A DNA stretch of 64,000 nucleotides from G965218495 sp965218495 (GCA_965218495.1 OZ244626.1:1364001-1428000), one strand, 5' to 3'; shown: positions 25,504 to 34,781, counted from the stretch's first letter. The notes: generated from the letters alone by a model not told the origin. Numbers and translations: made by a program.

Positions 25504-28026
25504 CTAGTTGCCAAACCCTTGCCCGATGGTGAACTGGAACAGCCACTTGTTGCTGCCGTCATGCTTGCTTGACTGCCCCCCATACGGCACAAACGTGTCC
25601 AGATTGTAGCCATAGGTGATCTCCAGCATGCCGAGAATCGGCAGGAAAAGCCGTGCTCCCAGCCCCACGGACCGGAATAGCTGCGTTGGGTTATACGTTG
25701 AAAAGTTGTCCCACGTGTTGGCGGCGTCCATAAAGACGTACGGCGCTGCTGTTAGCTGCGGCGTCTGGACAGCCAAAAGGCGCAGCTCTGACGTAAACTT
25801 ATTCAGAATGCGTCCGCCAACCGGCTCACCGTTGCGCCGCGGACCCAATACCCGCTCTGGATACCCGCGCATAAACACAATATCTTTGCCGTAGTTGTTG
25901 AAGGCACCCTGGTAATCAAACGGCGAACCGCCCACGATGTACCGCTCAAAGAGCACATCACTGCCTGTTAGCGAACCGATATAGCCGAACTCGCCGTGCA
26001 TGTTGACGGTCAGCTTGTTCATGATCGGCACATTCCAAGAGGAATTCAGGCGCCACTTGTGGTATTGCACGAAGCTGCCAATGGGAACTGCCAAGGTTGC
26101 CGACAGCAAGAAGCTCGACCCGTTCGTAGGAAATATCGGATGGTCCAGCGAGCTGCGCGTGAGCGCTTGCTGCACAGTAACCTGCTCACTTGTTCCCTCC
26201 GGCAGCACGGCAGTAAAGTCCCTGTTGATGAAGTGCTGGTATCCCAACGAGGTCGAAGTGCTGAATTTGTCATCCGGCCACTGCAGCCGCTGCTCATAGA
26301 ATACCGTGCCCGATGTGCGCACGAAGTACTCCCTGGGGTTACCGGCTGGCCTGTTGTAGGAATAAAACGAATATCCGTACCCGCTGAAGCGAGAATGCGA
26401 TAGGCTAAATCCAACCGGCGTGGGCCGCCCCCTGAGCCACGGCTCCGTAAAACTTAGCTGATAGCTCTGGTAGGCCTTGCCACTGGTCTGTAAAGCCACA
26501 GACACGCGCTGCCCATCACCCGCTGGCAACGGCCTCCACGATTCGCGCCTGAAGAAGTCGCCCGCCGAGAAGTTGTTGAACGCGAAGCGGAGCATCAGAA
26601 TAAGACCGTATCGGTGGTACGAACCGGAAAGCTCTAGCTGGTCGCTGCCGACCTCCTCAAGGTTGTAGGTCAGATCGACTGTCTTGGCTTCGTTGTTCAG
26701 ATCTATGCTTGGTCCGGCGCCCAGCTTTTCCTGATCAAAGTAGTTTAGCTGCGACAGGCGCCGAATGCTCTCCTGAATCCCCCCACGGCTGAAGGTCTGC
26801 CCCGGAATGGTATACAGCTCCCGCCGGATGACGTGCTCCTTCGTCTTGGAGTTGCCCGCAATGTCAATCTGACCAAATTGAAAGATGTCGCCTTCGTAGA
26901 CGTCGTAGTGAAGATCCAGCGAGTCTCCTTCCACCACACGTACCTCCGGCTCAACACGGAAAAGCATATGGCCACGATTCATGTACAGGCTGGACACGTC
27001 GCTGGTCTGCTTGTTGCCGAACAGATTCTGCTCTATGCGCTGTCCGTTGTAAGCATCTCCAGCATCGACCCCAAGGGCGGTGGACAGCACCTTGTCCGGG
27101 TATACCGTGTTGCCCTCCCACGTAACGTTCCGGATGTGGTACTTCGGTCCCTCAATGAATTCAAGCTGCACCACGAGGCCGGCCTTCTTGCCGGAGGTAT
27201 CCAGGTAGACCGAGTCCCGCATTATGCGCGCATCGTAGTATCCTTTGGCGTTGTAGTGTTCAAGCACCCGCACCTTGTCTTCCTGGTACAGCGAACGATC
27301 AAACCGGGACTTGCGCCAGAAAAACAAGGGCTTGTACGCCTTTGTCTTCTTAAGCTTGCTTCGCACCTTTCTTGCAGCAATCGTTTCGGTGCCGTTGATC
27401 AGGACCTCCTTTATGCGCACCTTCTGGCCTATGTCTACGCCGAAATTGACATCCACCATGTCTTCGCCAGAGGGCTCACGCGTCACATTGACGTCAGCCA
27501 GCATGTGACCTTTTTCGCCGAAGTAGTCCTTGATGACCTGAACCGACCGCTCGAGGTCGCCCGGTCGTACGCGGCTGCCTTTGAAGAGCGGCACTTCTTT
27601 TTCCAGCTCCTTCCTGTGCCGCTTTTTGATGCCGCTGAAGGTGAATTCTTTAAGCTGTGGCTCCTCCTTGACCTGAATTTTGAGAAACACGCCGGTCCCG
27701 GCTCTACGCTCCTCAATAACCTTCACATCCGAGAATACATGCAGCTTGTACAGCGAGCGAATGGCCTCGGCGATCGCCTGGTCGGCGGGAAGCGTGATCA
27801 TCTGCCCGGCGGCCAGCCCGCTACTGCGCAGGACAAAGTTGATCATGCTTTCGGTCTCCACACCGTCGACCGAGATTCCCAAGATTTCCAGCTCCTGCGG
27901 AGTCGGGGAAAGCGGTGAATTGGTGCCACCATTGCCCGCTCCCGATACGCGAGGCGTATCGGACTGCGCGTAAAGAACTGCGGGCAGGGCAAGGGCAATC
28001 AGGCAAAGATGGAGCTTACGCAACAT
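25504..28026 (-). CDS. bamA: Outer-membrane protein assembly factor BamA
   Basis: 840 residues from ATG 28026, where a signal peptide begins (KLHLCLIALALPAVLYAQ). Five POTRA-type repeats occupy roughly residues 45-430, and the 16-stranded Omp85 barrel fills the rest. The barrel contains VFMRGYPERVLGPRRNG (the conserved L6-loop VRGY/F-type motif) near residue 710 and ends LFQFTIGQGFGN. BamA folds and inserts barrel proteins into the outer membrane. A frame extends to 28200 but lacks a signal peptide there. The two OmpH chaperones follow on the same strand. Confidence 0.96.
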   Translation of the reverse strand: MLRKLHLCLIALALPAVLYAQSDTPRVSGAGNGGTNSPLSPTPQELEILGISVDGVETESMINFVLRSSGLAAGQMITLPADQAIAEAIRSLYKLHVFSDVKVIEERRAGTGVFLKIQVKEEPQLKEFTFSGIKKRHRKELEKEVPLFKGSRVRPGDLERSVQVIKDYFGEKGHMLADVNVTREPSGEDMVDVNFGVDIGQKVRIKEVLINGTETIAARKVRSKLKKTKAYKPLFFWRKSRFDRSLYQEDKVRVLEHYNAKGYYDARIMRDSVYLDTSGKKAGLVVQLEFIEGPKYHIRNVTWEGNTVYPDKVLSTALGVDAGDAYNGQRIEQNLFGNKQTSDVSSLYMNRGHMLFRVEPEVRVVEGDSLDLHYDVYEGDIFQFGQIDIAGNSKTKEHVIRRELYTIPGQTFSRGGIQESIRRLSQLNYFDQEKLGAGPSIDLNNEAKTVDLTYNLEEVGSDQLELSGSYHRYGLILMLRFAFNNFSAGDFFRRESWRPLPAGDGQRVSVALQTSGKAYQSYQLSFTEPWLRGRPTPVGFSLSHSRFSGYGYSFYSYNRPAGNPREYFVRTSGTVFYEQRLQWPDDKFSTSTSLGYQHFINRDFTAVLPEGTSEQVTVQQALTRSSLDHPIFPTNGSSFLLSATLAVPIGSFVQYHKWRLNSSWNVPIMNKLTVNMHGEFGYIGSLTGSDVLFERYIVGGSPFDYQGAFNNYGKDIVFMRGYPERVLGPRRNGEPVGGRILNKFTSELRLLAVQTPQLTAAPYVFMDAANTWDNFSTYNPTQLFRSVGLGARLFLPILGMLEITYGYNLDTFVPYGGQSSKHDGSNKWLFQFTIGQGFGN

Positions 28027-28630
28027 GAATGACGGCGCGTTGGGCGCAATTTGGTAGAACCCTTGAAAGGTGACCCAAGTTTCCCGGGCATGCCAAGCAA
28101 ACGAACTTGATACTCGCTTTAGTACCTTTCGCCGCCTTTTTTCGGTCTGGCCCGGCACGCCCCCACGAACGGCAAGAATCCTGCCAAGGCGGCGCGCCAA
28201 CCCGGGTCACGTCTTGTGTAGGAACTCCCCGCTTTGCGTACGGACGCTGATGCTCATGTTGAATTCGATCACTCGTACGCTTACCAAGCGCTCTGGCGTT
28301 ACCTGAATAGCCCGTTACCTAGCCTAAGCCAAGGCATGGGCTCAGGGACTGCCCAGGGCCATTGAGCGCCGATCCGGCAAAAATCGAGCAGAACCCGTAG
28401 ACTGTGCGCACGCGCGGTGGGCGCTTTTGCCCTACGCTATAGCCGGATTAGAGATGAAGTGTTGTCGGACTACGCGGCATGTACGGCCTCAACAAAAAGG
28501 GCCTCGTTGGTATGCAGCATAGCCGACTTGTTGGCCCGTAGAAGCGATGTGGGGGGTCGTTTGCTGCTCGTGCCGTAACTTGCATTGCACCACAGACGGT
28601 GAACGGAGTCCACTTACACTAGCCTAGCGA
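28027..28630. other. Intergenic between bamA and the Septu-like pair
   Basis: 604 bases between divergently oriented genes. No protein, tRNA or repeat is recognised. It marks the step from core chromosome to an accessory block, and promoters for both sides should be here. Confidence 0.35.
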
Positions 28631-29932
28631 ATGCTATACGCTACCAGCCTTACGGTGAGGCACGTCAAATGCTTCCCCGACGAATTCAGAGTAGAATTCA
28701 GCGCTGCCACCGAGAGTGGTGGCAGCTGGACATTGTTGCTCGGTGACAATGGCACGGGCAAGACCTCTCTTCTTCGCTGCATCGCCTTGTGCCTTTGCAA
28801 TAAGACATCTGCTACGGGTCTCCTTACGGAGCTCACGGGAAGCTTCATCCGGGATGGCTACAATGAAGCAGAGATAGTACTTGCGTTGTCAGATGGTCAG
28901 GTGGATTACGAGATCAAGACTACCCTACAGAAGTCAGACGACGGTGAATCTGAGAATCTCGAGCAGAAAGTCACCAATGCCAATCGGCAGTTGGACTGGA
29001 AGAGGCTCTTTGCCTGCGCGTATGGGGCAATGTGCGGCACCATCGGGGACAGCAACTTCGACCGTTATCGCCCCATAGACTCCTTGTATACTCTTTTCAA
29101 CTACGACGCCAGTCTTCAGAACCCGGAAACCGCGCTGCGCCGCGTCGTGCAGCAGAAAGGAGTCAAAATGCGCGACCTACTTGAGCAAGTCGATCGCGTT
29201 TTGATGCTGAAACCAGGTTCCACGCAGCTGACTCCTTCGGGAATCCGAATCCGCAAGAATGGGGACATTTCTGTTCCAGTTGGAGCTGCCGGTGACGGAT
29301 ACGCATTCGTGCTTTCATGGATTAGCGATCTGCTGGGGTGGTGGCACCTCAGAAACGGAGGGGCTAACGCACATACCGTCAAAGGTATAGTACTAGTGGA
29401 CGAGGTTGACAGGCACCTCCATCCAAAATGGCAGCGCAGGATTATCAGCTTGCTCACAGAGGCATTTCCTAGTGTGCAGTTTATTGGTACAACTCATTCG
29501 CCGCTTACGGTCATCGGAGCCACCAGAGACAGTGACCAGTATTGTCGTCTTGTGCACTTGCAGAATAACATGGACCATGAAGGAGTCACTGTCCGCCCTG
29601 GGATCGGGCCGCCAAAGGATCAACGGGCCGATCAGGTACTTACATCGCACCTCTTTGGGCTCCATACAACGATGAACGACGTTGTGGTTGAGCGCATAGA
29701 ACGATACGCCAAGTTGAGGACGCGAAAGCAATTGACCCCTGAAGAGCAGCAAGACATGGATGAGCTCAGAGAAGGGCTTAAGCGCGACCTCGGAAAGCCC
29801 GAGACCAGACTTCAGCAGCGCGTAGAAAAGGCCCTGCGCTTCGTGCTGGCTTCGATAGACAGTGATTATGAGGACACTGACGCAGCCGAGTTTGCGATTC
29901 GGCGAAAGGTGCAGGAATTAATGGCACTCTAG
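28631..29932 (+). CDS. PtuA-like AAA/ABC ATPase (Septu-type defence)
   Basis: A 433-residue RecF/SMC-like ATPase. Walker A GDNGTGKTS is at residues 38-46, a signature-like segment AGDGYAFVLSW near 219, Walker B IVLVDEVD at 253-260, and the switch histidine in GTTHSPL near 287. A long charged helical C-terminal part follows. The layout, and the TIGR02646-type HNH nuclease gene 12 bp downstream, match the PtuA/PtuB pair of Septu anti-phage systems; retron Ec78 uses the same pair, but no reverse transcriptase is present here. The ATPase gene is intact. Role as a phage sensor or nuclease regulator is from the family. Confidence 0.8.
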   Translation: MLYATSLTVRHVKCFPDEFRVEFSAATESGGSWTLLLGDNGTGKTSLLRCIALCLCNKTSATGLLTELTGSFIRDGYNEAEIVLALSDGQVDYEIKTTLQKSDDGESENLEQKVTNANRQLDWKRLFACAYGAMCGTIGDSNFDRYRPIDSLYTLFNYDASLQNPETALRRVVQQKGVKMRDLLEQVDRVLMLKPGSTQLTPSGIRIRKNGDISVPVGAAGDGYAFVLSWISDLLGWWHLRNGGANAHTVKGIVLVDEVDRHLHPKWQRRIISLLTEAFPSVQFIGTTHSPLTVIGATRDSDQYCRLVHLQNNMDHEGVTVRPGIGPPKDQRADQVLTSHLFGLHTTMNDVVVERIERYAKLRTRKQLTPEEQQDMDELREGLKRDLGKPETRLQQRVEKALRFVLASIDSDYEDTDAAEFAIRRKVQELMAL

Positions 29933-30683
29933 GCGTCATTGCCCATGATCAAGATCGGTTTTCAGGAGCCGACTACGCCGTGTTGGCGTAGTTGGCGCGT
30001 GGCCTGCGAGCGTGTCCTCGCCCGGCTGCTGCAAGCCCGCGCATCAGGTGATAAGTTGACGATCGGAAAGCTGTATAGGGATCCGCGGATAACGTCGATT
30101 TACAAGTCCACCGGTCCACCCTTCTTTGGTAAGTGCGCATACTGCGAGTCTAAGATTCTGCCTAATCAGCACGGGGATATGGAGCATTGGAGGCCTAAGG
30201 GAAAGGTGACTGACGTGGATGACCAAACCGTCTATTTGAAGCGCGAGGGCGACGGATCCGAAGAGCATCCTGGGTATTACTGGCTGGCATAGGCATACGA
30301 ATGGACCAATTTGCTTCTGGCTTGTAGTGCCTGCAATGTTCTCGCAAAAGTGCGTGAGTCGGAAAAGAAGATCGGAAAGGGTAACCGTTTCCCTGTTGAA
30401 GGGTTCAGAGCGGAAAAGATGGGCGAGGAATCTTGCGAAAAGCCGCTACTACTTAATCCTCTTCATGATGACCCTTCGGACCATTTGGAAGTTGACCTAG
30501 AAACAGGAATATTCTTGCACAAGACGAAGCGAGGCAAGGCGTGCATCGAAGTTTTTGGGCTCAACGCACGAGCAGGTCTCGTGCAGCAACGCTTGCATCA
30601 CGTCAACTTGCTCCAAGATCAGGCGAAGTTATTCCAATTCTGTCCAGGAGATATCAGGCTTTGGAAACGCGTGGATGAAAATG

Positions 30684-32091
30684 GGCTCTTCCCCATTTTA
30701 GATGGGTACAGCGTTTCATTCAACGGGAAACGATATGAGATGATGCGGATTCATACCCGTTTCTTATCTGTTTCAAGGCCATCATCACGATGGCGCACAC
30801 GTTCTCTAACCCCAGCAACGATATGTCACAACTAAAGACTGATGATATAGGTTGCCTCTTGGGCATCCAGGCTCCCTGGAAGGTTTCCGAGGTGACGTTT
30901 GCGCATGAGGCGCAAGAAGTCCGGATTCATGTAGTTTGCGAGGACGGCCATCAGCTGCCTTGTCCGGAGTGCGGCTCGGCGTCTCCGGGCTACGATCACC
31001 GTCGCCGGCAATGGCGACACCTGGACCTGTGCGAGTATCGCACCATGGTGGTTGCGGAGCTTCCCCGCGTGGAATGTCCGGAGCATGGAGTGCGCAACGT
31101 GTCGGTTCCGTGGGCGGAACCTATGTCACGGTTCACTGCAGGGTTTGAGACGCTGGTGATTGATTGGCTGCAGGAGGCGAGTGTATCGGCGGTGTCCCGT
31201 CTGATGGGGGTGAGCTGGAATGCGATAGACGGGATCATGCAGCGCGCGGTGCAACGCGGCCTTGCGCGGAGGAAGGAACGGGATGTTGCCCATATTGGCG
31301 TGGATGAGACCTCTTTTCGCAAGCGCCACGCGTATGTCACCATTGTTTCGGATGCGAAGGCGGGTACGGTGCTGCATGTGGGCGAAGACCGTAAGAAAGA
31401 AACACTTACGCGTTGGTATGCTGGGCTCACTTTGGAGCAGCTGGAGGGCATCGAGAGTGTCAGCATGGACATGTGGCCGGCCTACATCAACGCCACGCTG
31501 GAGCATGTGCCAGAGGCGCAACGGAAGGTGGCCTTTGACAAATTCCACGTAGTGAAATGTCTGGGAGCTGCCGTGGACAAGGTTCGGCGCCAAGAGCACC
31601 GGGCGTTGATGAAGGAAGGCCTGGAAGACCTCAAGGGAACCAAGTATGATTGGTTGACTCACCCGGCCAACATGTCTGCTAAGCAGAAGGCGCGCTTCCA
31701 GCAGTTGCGTACCAGCACGTTGAAGACGGCCCGCGCGTGGGCTATCAAGGAAATGGCCCTGCAGTTGTGGCATTATGTCCACCGCACATGGGCGCGCAAG
31801 GGTTGGGAGCGATGGTTGTCGTGGGCCATGCGGTGCCGGCTGGAACCGGTCAAGGCAGCCGCCAGAACCATCAAGACACACCTGTGGGGTATCCTCAACG
31901 CAATCATCCTGAAGGTGAGCAATGGCCCTGCGGAAGGCATCAACAGCCGGATCAAAACAATCAAAGTGCGCAGTAGGGGCTTCCGCAACAAACGGCGGTT
32001 TGCCAACGCCATTTACTTTCACCTCGGAGGCCTGGATCTATACCCCGCAGCGTCCGCAGGTGAGTTTACCCACTAAAAAAGGGGTAGAGCC
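30684..32091 (+). mobile_element. ISL3-family element, copy 2
   Basis: 1408 bp with the same ends as copy 1 (left ggctcttccccattttag, right reversed ggctctaccccttttttag). Flanking octamers are tgaaaatg (30676-30683) and aaaaaatg (32092-32099): six of eight match, so the duplication has decayed or was imperfect. It differs from copy 1 by scattered substitutions, a 3-bp insertion near the transposase start and a 1-bp deletion at its end. It splits the HNH nuclease gene. Confidence 0.9.
30790..32076 (+). CDS. ISL3-family transposase
   Basis: 428 residues, nearly identical to the copy at 15991, with the same zinc-finger, helix-turn-helix and DDE motifs (IGVDETSFRK, MDMWPAYINA, GPAEGINSRIK). A single-base deletion near the end changes the last residues to AASAGEFTH; the catalytic domain is unaffected, so it may be active. 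Confidence 0.92.
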   Translation: MAHTFSNPSNDMSQLKTDDIGCLLGIQAPWKVSEVTFAHEAQEVRIHVVCEDGHQLPCPECGSASPGYDHRRRQWRHLDLCEYRTMVVAELPRVECPEHGVRNVSVPWAEPMSRFTAGFETLVIDWLQEASVSAVSRLMGVSWNAIDGIMQRAVQRGLARRKERDVAHIGVDETSFRKRHAYVTIVSDAKAGTVLHVGEDRKKETLTRWYAGLTLEQLEGIESVSMDMWPAYINATLEHVPEAQRKVAFDKFHVVKCLGAAVDKVRRQEHRALMKEGLEDLKGTKYDWLTHPANMSAKQKARFQQLRTSTLKTARAWAIKEMALQLWHYVHRTWARKGWERWLSWAMRCRLEPVKAAARTIKTHLWGILNAIILKVSNGPAEGINSRIKTIKVRSRGFRNKRRFANAIYFHLGGLDLYPAASAGEFTH

Positions 32092-32121
32092 AAAAAATGA
32101 ATGCTGTGAGGGAGGGCTCCG

Positions 32122-32304
32122 ATGAGTTTTCCGCCTTTGGTCGGGCCGCCTTGCAGAATGCAGGAAATGGTCTTCCCTAGTTTGCTCGCAGTATCGGCCG
32201 TGATTGTGGTCTGGTTGGAAGCAGCGAGCGCCGCGCCGCTGCCAAATTGCCATCAACAACCACTAGAGTCAAAATGGATCACGAGTCAATTCGTCGCTCC
32301 ATGA
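32122..32304 (+). CDS. Doubtful small membrane or exported peptide
   Basis: A 60-codon frame whose ATG overlaps the restored nuclease stop (cgATGA). It has one hydrophobic segment (FPSLLAVSAVIVVWLEAASA) but overlaps the next gene by about 30 bases. It could be a small coupled gene or just leader sequence. Confidence 0.25.
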   Translation: MSFPPLVGPPCRMQEMVFPSLLAVSAVIVVWLEAASAAPLPNCHQQPLESKWITSQFVAP

Positions 32305-32720
32305 GTGTGCGCGCTGCGTCGTTGACCACGAATCAGGAAACTGGAGCAGACGCACCATATGGTTTCGAGTTGATACTGGACCTGCATGGGTGTGATGCCT
32401 CAAGGTTCACGCGCAACGACATTGAGGCTTTTTGCTCGAGGCTTTGCGACCTGATTGGCATGGACCAGTGTGACCTGCATTTCTGGGACGATGAGGGAGT
32501 GCCGGAAGAGGAGCAACAGACTGATCCGAGAACGAAGGGCACGAGTGCAGTGCAGTTCATCCTGACCAGTACGATCGTCATCCATACGCTTGATCTGATG
32601 CGAATCGTTTACGTGAACCTGTTCTCTTGTAAGCCGTTTGATGCAAAAGAAGCTGCGAACTTCGCGGCAGACTGGTTTCGGTCATCAGACTGGACTTCTC
32701 GGCTAGTTGAGAGGATGTAG
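32274..32720 (+). CDS. Divergent S-adenosylmethionine-decarboxylase-fold (SpeD-like) protein
   Basis: 148 residues from ATG 32274 (a second ATG at 32301). The C-terminal half follows class-1 prokaryotic AdoMetDC. Ser99 in ILTSTIVIHT corresponds to the pyruvoyl-forming serine, His104 to the processing histidine 5 residues later, and Cys119 in NLFSCKPF to the catalytic cysteine 15 residues after that; these spacings equal those of Thermotoga SpeD (S63/H68/C83). Neighbouring substrate-site residues differ: Thr for Glu before Ser99, and LDL for WPE after the HT. It is likely a self-cleaving pyruvoyl enzyme with a changed substrate. It precedes a DUF3326 gene. Confidence 0.65.
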   Translation: MDHESIRRSMSVRAASLTTNQETGADAPYGFELILDLHGCDASRFTRNDIEAFCSRLCDLIGMDQCDLHFWDDEGVPEEEQQTDPRTKGTSAVQFILTSTIVIHTLDLMRIVYVNLFSCKPFDAKEAANFAADWFRSSDWTSRLVERM

Positions 32721-32923
32721 TCGTAAGTACCGCGGCGGGCGCAAGCGCATGGCGATCATACTCACCTAGCAGTACGCTGAAATTGACTCCGCTCCCGGAA
32801 ACGAGGGGCTAATTGAGCACTGCAGGCACTCGGTCGAGGCGGCACTAGCCTTGGATACGCACCCGGTTAGGTTCGCAATCGCATCCAGTAGCGCGACTGG
32901 ATTCCAAGTGTGAAATCGGGGTG

Positions 32924-34132
32924 ATGCGAGGGCTGCGGAATTCGACGTGGCCGACACCTCCCTCTATTTTCAGATTTCGGAAGCGCAAGTTCGAGCGCAC
33001 GCGGCAATTTAATGTCGTACTGCTTGTGCCGACCGGTATCGGCGCGGAATTGGGTGGACACGCTGGTGACGCGGAACCTGTAGCTTCGCTGCTGGGAGCA
33101 GTCGCGGATAAAATCGTGCTGCACCCCAATGTTGTTAACGCCTCGGACATCAATGAGATGCCCCGTAACGCCTTGTACGTAGAGGGCAGCATCATGACGC
33201 GGCTCTTGATGGGGACAGCTGGCCTTCAGCCAGTCAGAGCAAACAAAGTACTTGTAGTGCTTGATGCACATCGCGACGACAGTTTCATCCACGCCGCGAT
33301 TAACGCAGTCAATGCTGCCCGCTCAAGTTATGGCCTTTCGTGCCCCGAAATCGTCTGCCTTCAGAAACCATTGGTGATGTCGGCGAGCTCGGCACCCTCT
33401 GGCAGGGCCGCCGAGCGCATTGAAGGAATGGACGGTTTGTTTCAACTTCTGCTCGACCGAATAGGGCTGTTCGATGCCGTTGCCATTTCAACAATCATTG
33501 GTGTGCCTTTCGAATTCCACCAAACATACTTCGATTCGGCGGGCAGTATGGTCAACCCGTGGGGCGGCGTTGAAGCAATGCTGACGCATACATTGTCCAG
33601 TGCGTTCAAAGTCCCAACTGCCCATTCTCCGATGCTGGAGTCCAAGGCGGTCGCTGAAATTGATCCTGGCATCGTTGACCCTCGAATGGCAGCGGAGGCA
33701 TATTCATCGACATTTCTGCAGTGCATCTTGAAAGGACTACGTGTTAGCCCTCGAATAGTGACCGGTTCGGAAGGAGTAAACCAGCATGGAGTCTTGGCTG
33801 CGGAGGACATCTCGTGTCTAGTGATTCCAGAAGGGTGCCTTGGTCTACCAACTCTGGCTGCCCTTGAGCAGGAAATTCCGGTGATCGCCGTTGCCGAAAA
33901 CTGGAACCTCATGAGGAATAACTTATCGCTCTTGCCCTGGAAAACTGGGCAGTTCTACCAGGTAGACAATTACCTGGAGGCAGCAGGCGTTCTGGCTGCC
34001 CTTCGCCAAGGAATTGATGTGGGTTCTGTTCGAGGGCCCCTTAACAGCGTACGTATTACAAGGGCTCGGGCGCGGAACACTCCACACAGATACGTGCAAG
34101 CTGAGTCCATGGCAGCACGCAAATTCTCGTAG
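32924..34132 (+). CDS. DUF3326 family protein
   Basis: About 402 residues; start uncertain (GTG 32921 or ATG 32924), with family similarity beginning near residue 31 (VVLLVPTGIGAELGGHAGDA). Further typical stretches are KIVLHPNVVNASDIN, LYVEGSIMTRLL, NPWGGVEAMLTHTLS and ISCLVIPEGCLGLP. The biochemical function of the family is not known to me. It looks like a soluble alpha/beta enzyme, with conserved His, Asp and Glu suggestive of catalysis. It lies about 200 bp after the SpeD-like gene on the same strand and the two may work together. Confidence 0.75.
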   Translation: MRGLRNSTWPTPPSIFRFRKRKFERTRQFNVVLLVPTGIGAELGGHAGDAEPVASLLGAVADKIVLHPNVVNASDINEMPRNALYVEGSIMTRLLMGTAGLQPVRANKVLVVLDAHRDDSFIHAAINAVNAARSSYGLSCPEIVCLQKPLVMSASSAPSGRAAERIEGMDGLFQLLLDRIGLFDAVAISTIIGVPFEFHQTYFDSAGSMVNPWGGVEAMLTHTLSSAFKVPTAHSPMLESKAVAEIDPGIVDPRMAAEAYSSTFLQCILKGLRVSPRIVTGSEGVNQHGVLAAEDISCLVIPEGCLGLPTLAALEQEIPVIAVAENWNLMRNNLSLLPWKTGQFYQVDNYLEAAGVLAALRQGIDVGSVRGPLNSVRITRARARNTPHRYVQAESMAARKFS

Positions 34133-34781
34133 CCGCTCCAACCTGCCGATTCATCCAGATCACACGAGTGCGTGAGCCATGAGCACCGCACGGGGTTGAA
34201 TCACGATGTAATAGCCGGATTTAAAAAGAGTAGCGCTGCACATAGGGTGTACTTTCACACTTGTCTGTACTTCATAGTTTTCGCGTCGGCCAGGGGGCCG
34301 AGGAAATGCCTGTGTTTTCGCGGAAATTGCAGCTCCTCGTTTGAACAGAAAATGCAAGGCAACGCGTCCCCCTTCCCGCAAGAATGTGCATTTTCACAGG
34401 ACGCCCTACCCTCATACCGTGCACTGTGTGCTGCTGGGACGGGCCCTCAGCGCGTCTGTCGTACCAAGTATCCGTTGCGCGGATTTGCATGACGCCAGAT
34501 AGGGCTGCTTCAGCCATTCTCATTTTGGAGACTCTCTTCTCCCGTGCGTACGAAGGGGTCTATGGAGTAGGGTAAACTCCAGACGCCTGCGCCTCACAGG
34601 CAAATTAGCCCTTGGCCCTCTCCGGCCCCTTCTATTGTATCTACTGCCAACCAAGTTGCGGGACAGCTCAAAAGGGATTCTCTCCGGGAGAGGCTCGTCC
34701 TCCTAAGGGTCCGGGTGCAGGTAACTCTGCCAACTGCATACGGGAGCCTGTGTACTTTACCTGACCTCCCGCCTAGCCTAA
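34133..34781. other. Gene-poor stretch with mobile-element debris
   Basis: No complete gene is recognised in 649 bases. It contains a reverse-oriented copy of the IS110 left-end module (34557-34650) without any transposase beside it, then about 130 bases of unassigned sequence before the IS1380 fragment. Confidence 0.45.
34557..34650 (-). repeat. Orphan IS110 left-end module
   Basis: Read on the minus strand this matches 13355-13441 at roughly 80%, including the conserved core gcctgtgaggcgcaggcg. Similarity stops at ctccatagacc, just before the place where the transposase starts in the other copy. Confidence 0.6.

Larger units (their letters stand above)
29945..32125 (+). pseudogene. PtuB-like HNH endonuclease, interrupted
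   Basis: The reading frame from ATG 29945 encodes a TIGR02646-type HNH nuclease: zinc pairs CAYCESK (near residue 64) and CSACN (near 128), with the catalytic-region motif MEHWRPKGK near 80 and YYWLA-YEWTNLLLAC between. A TAG stop at 30290-30292 (codon 116) lies in a tandem 6-bp duplication (ggcata ggcata); without it the text reads YYWLAYEW. A second break is the ISL3 element at 30684-32091. Removing that element and one target copy, the frame ends at TGA 32123-32125 after about 252 residues. As it stands the nuclease should be inactive unless the stop is suppressed. Confidence 0.82.

Noticed and set aside
28631..30683. Retron of the Ec78 type (ATPase plus HNH nuclease)
   Set aside because: No reverse transcriptase or msr/msd region is found in the 600 bases upstream or downstream; a Septu-like pair is the simpler reading.
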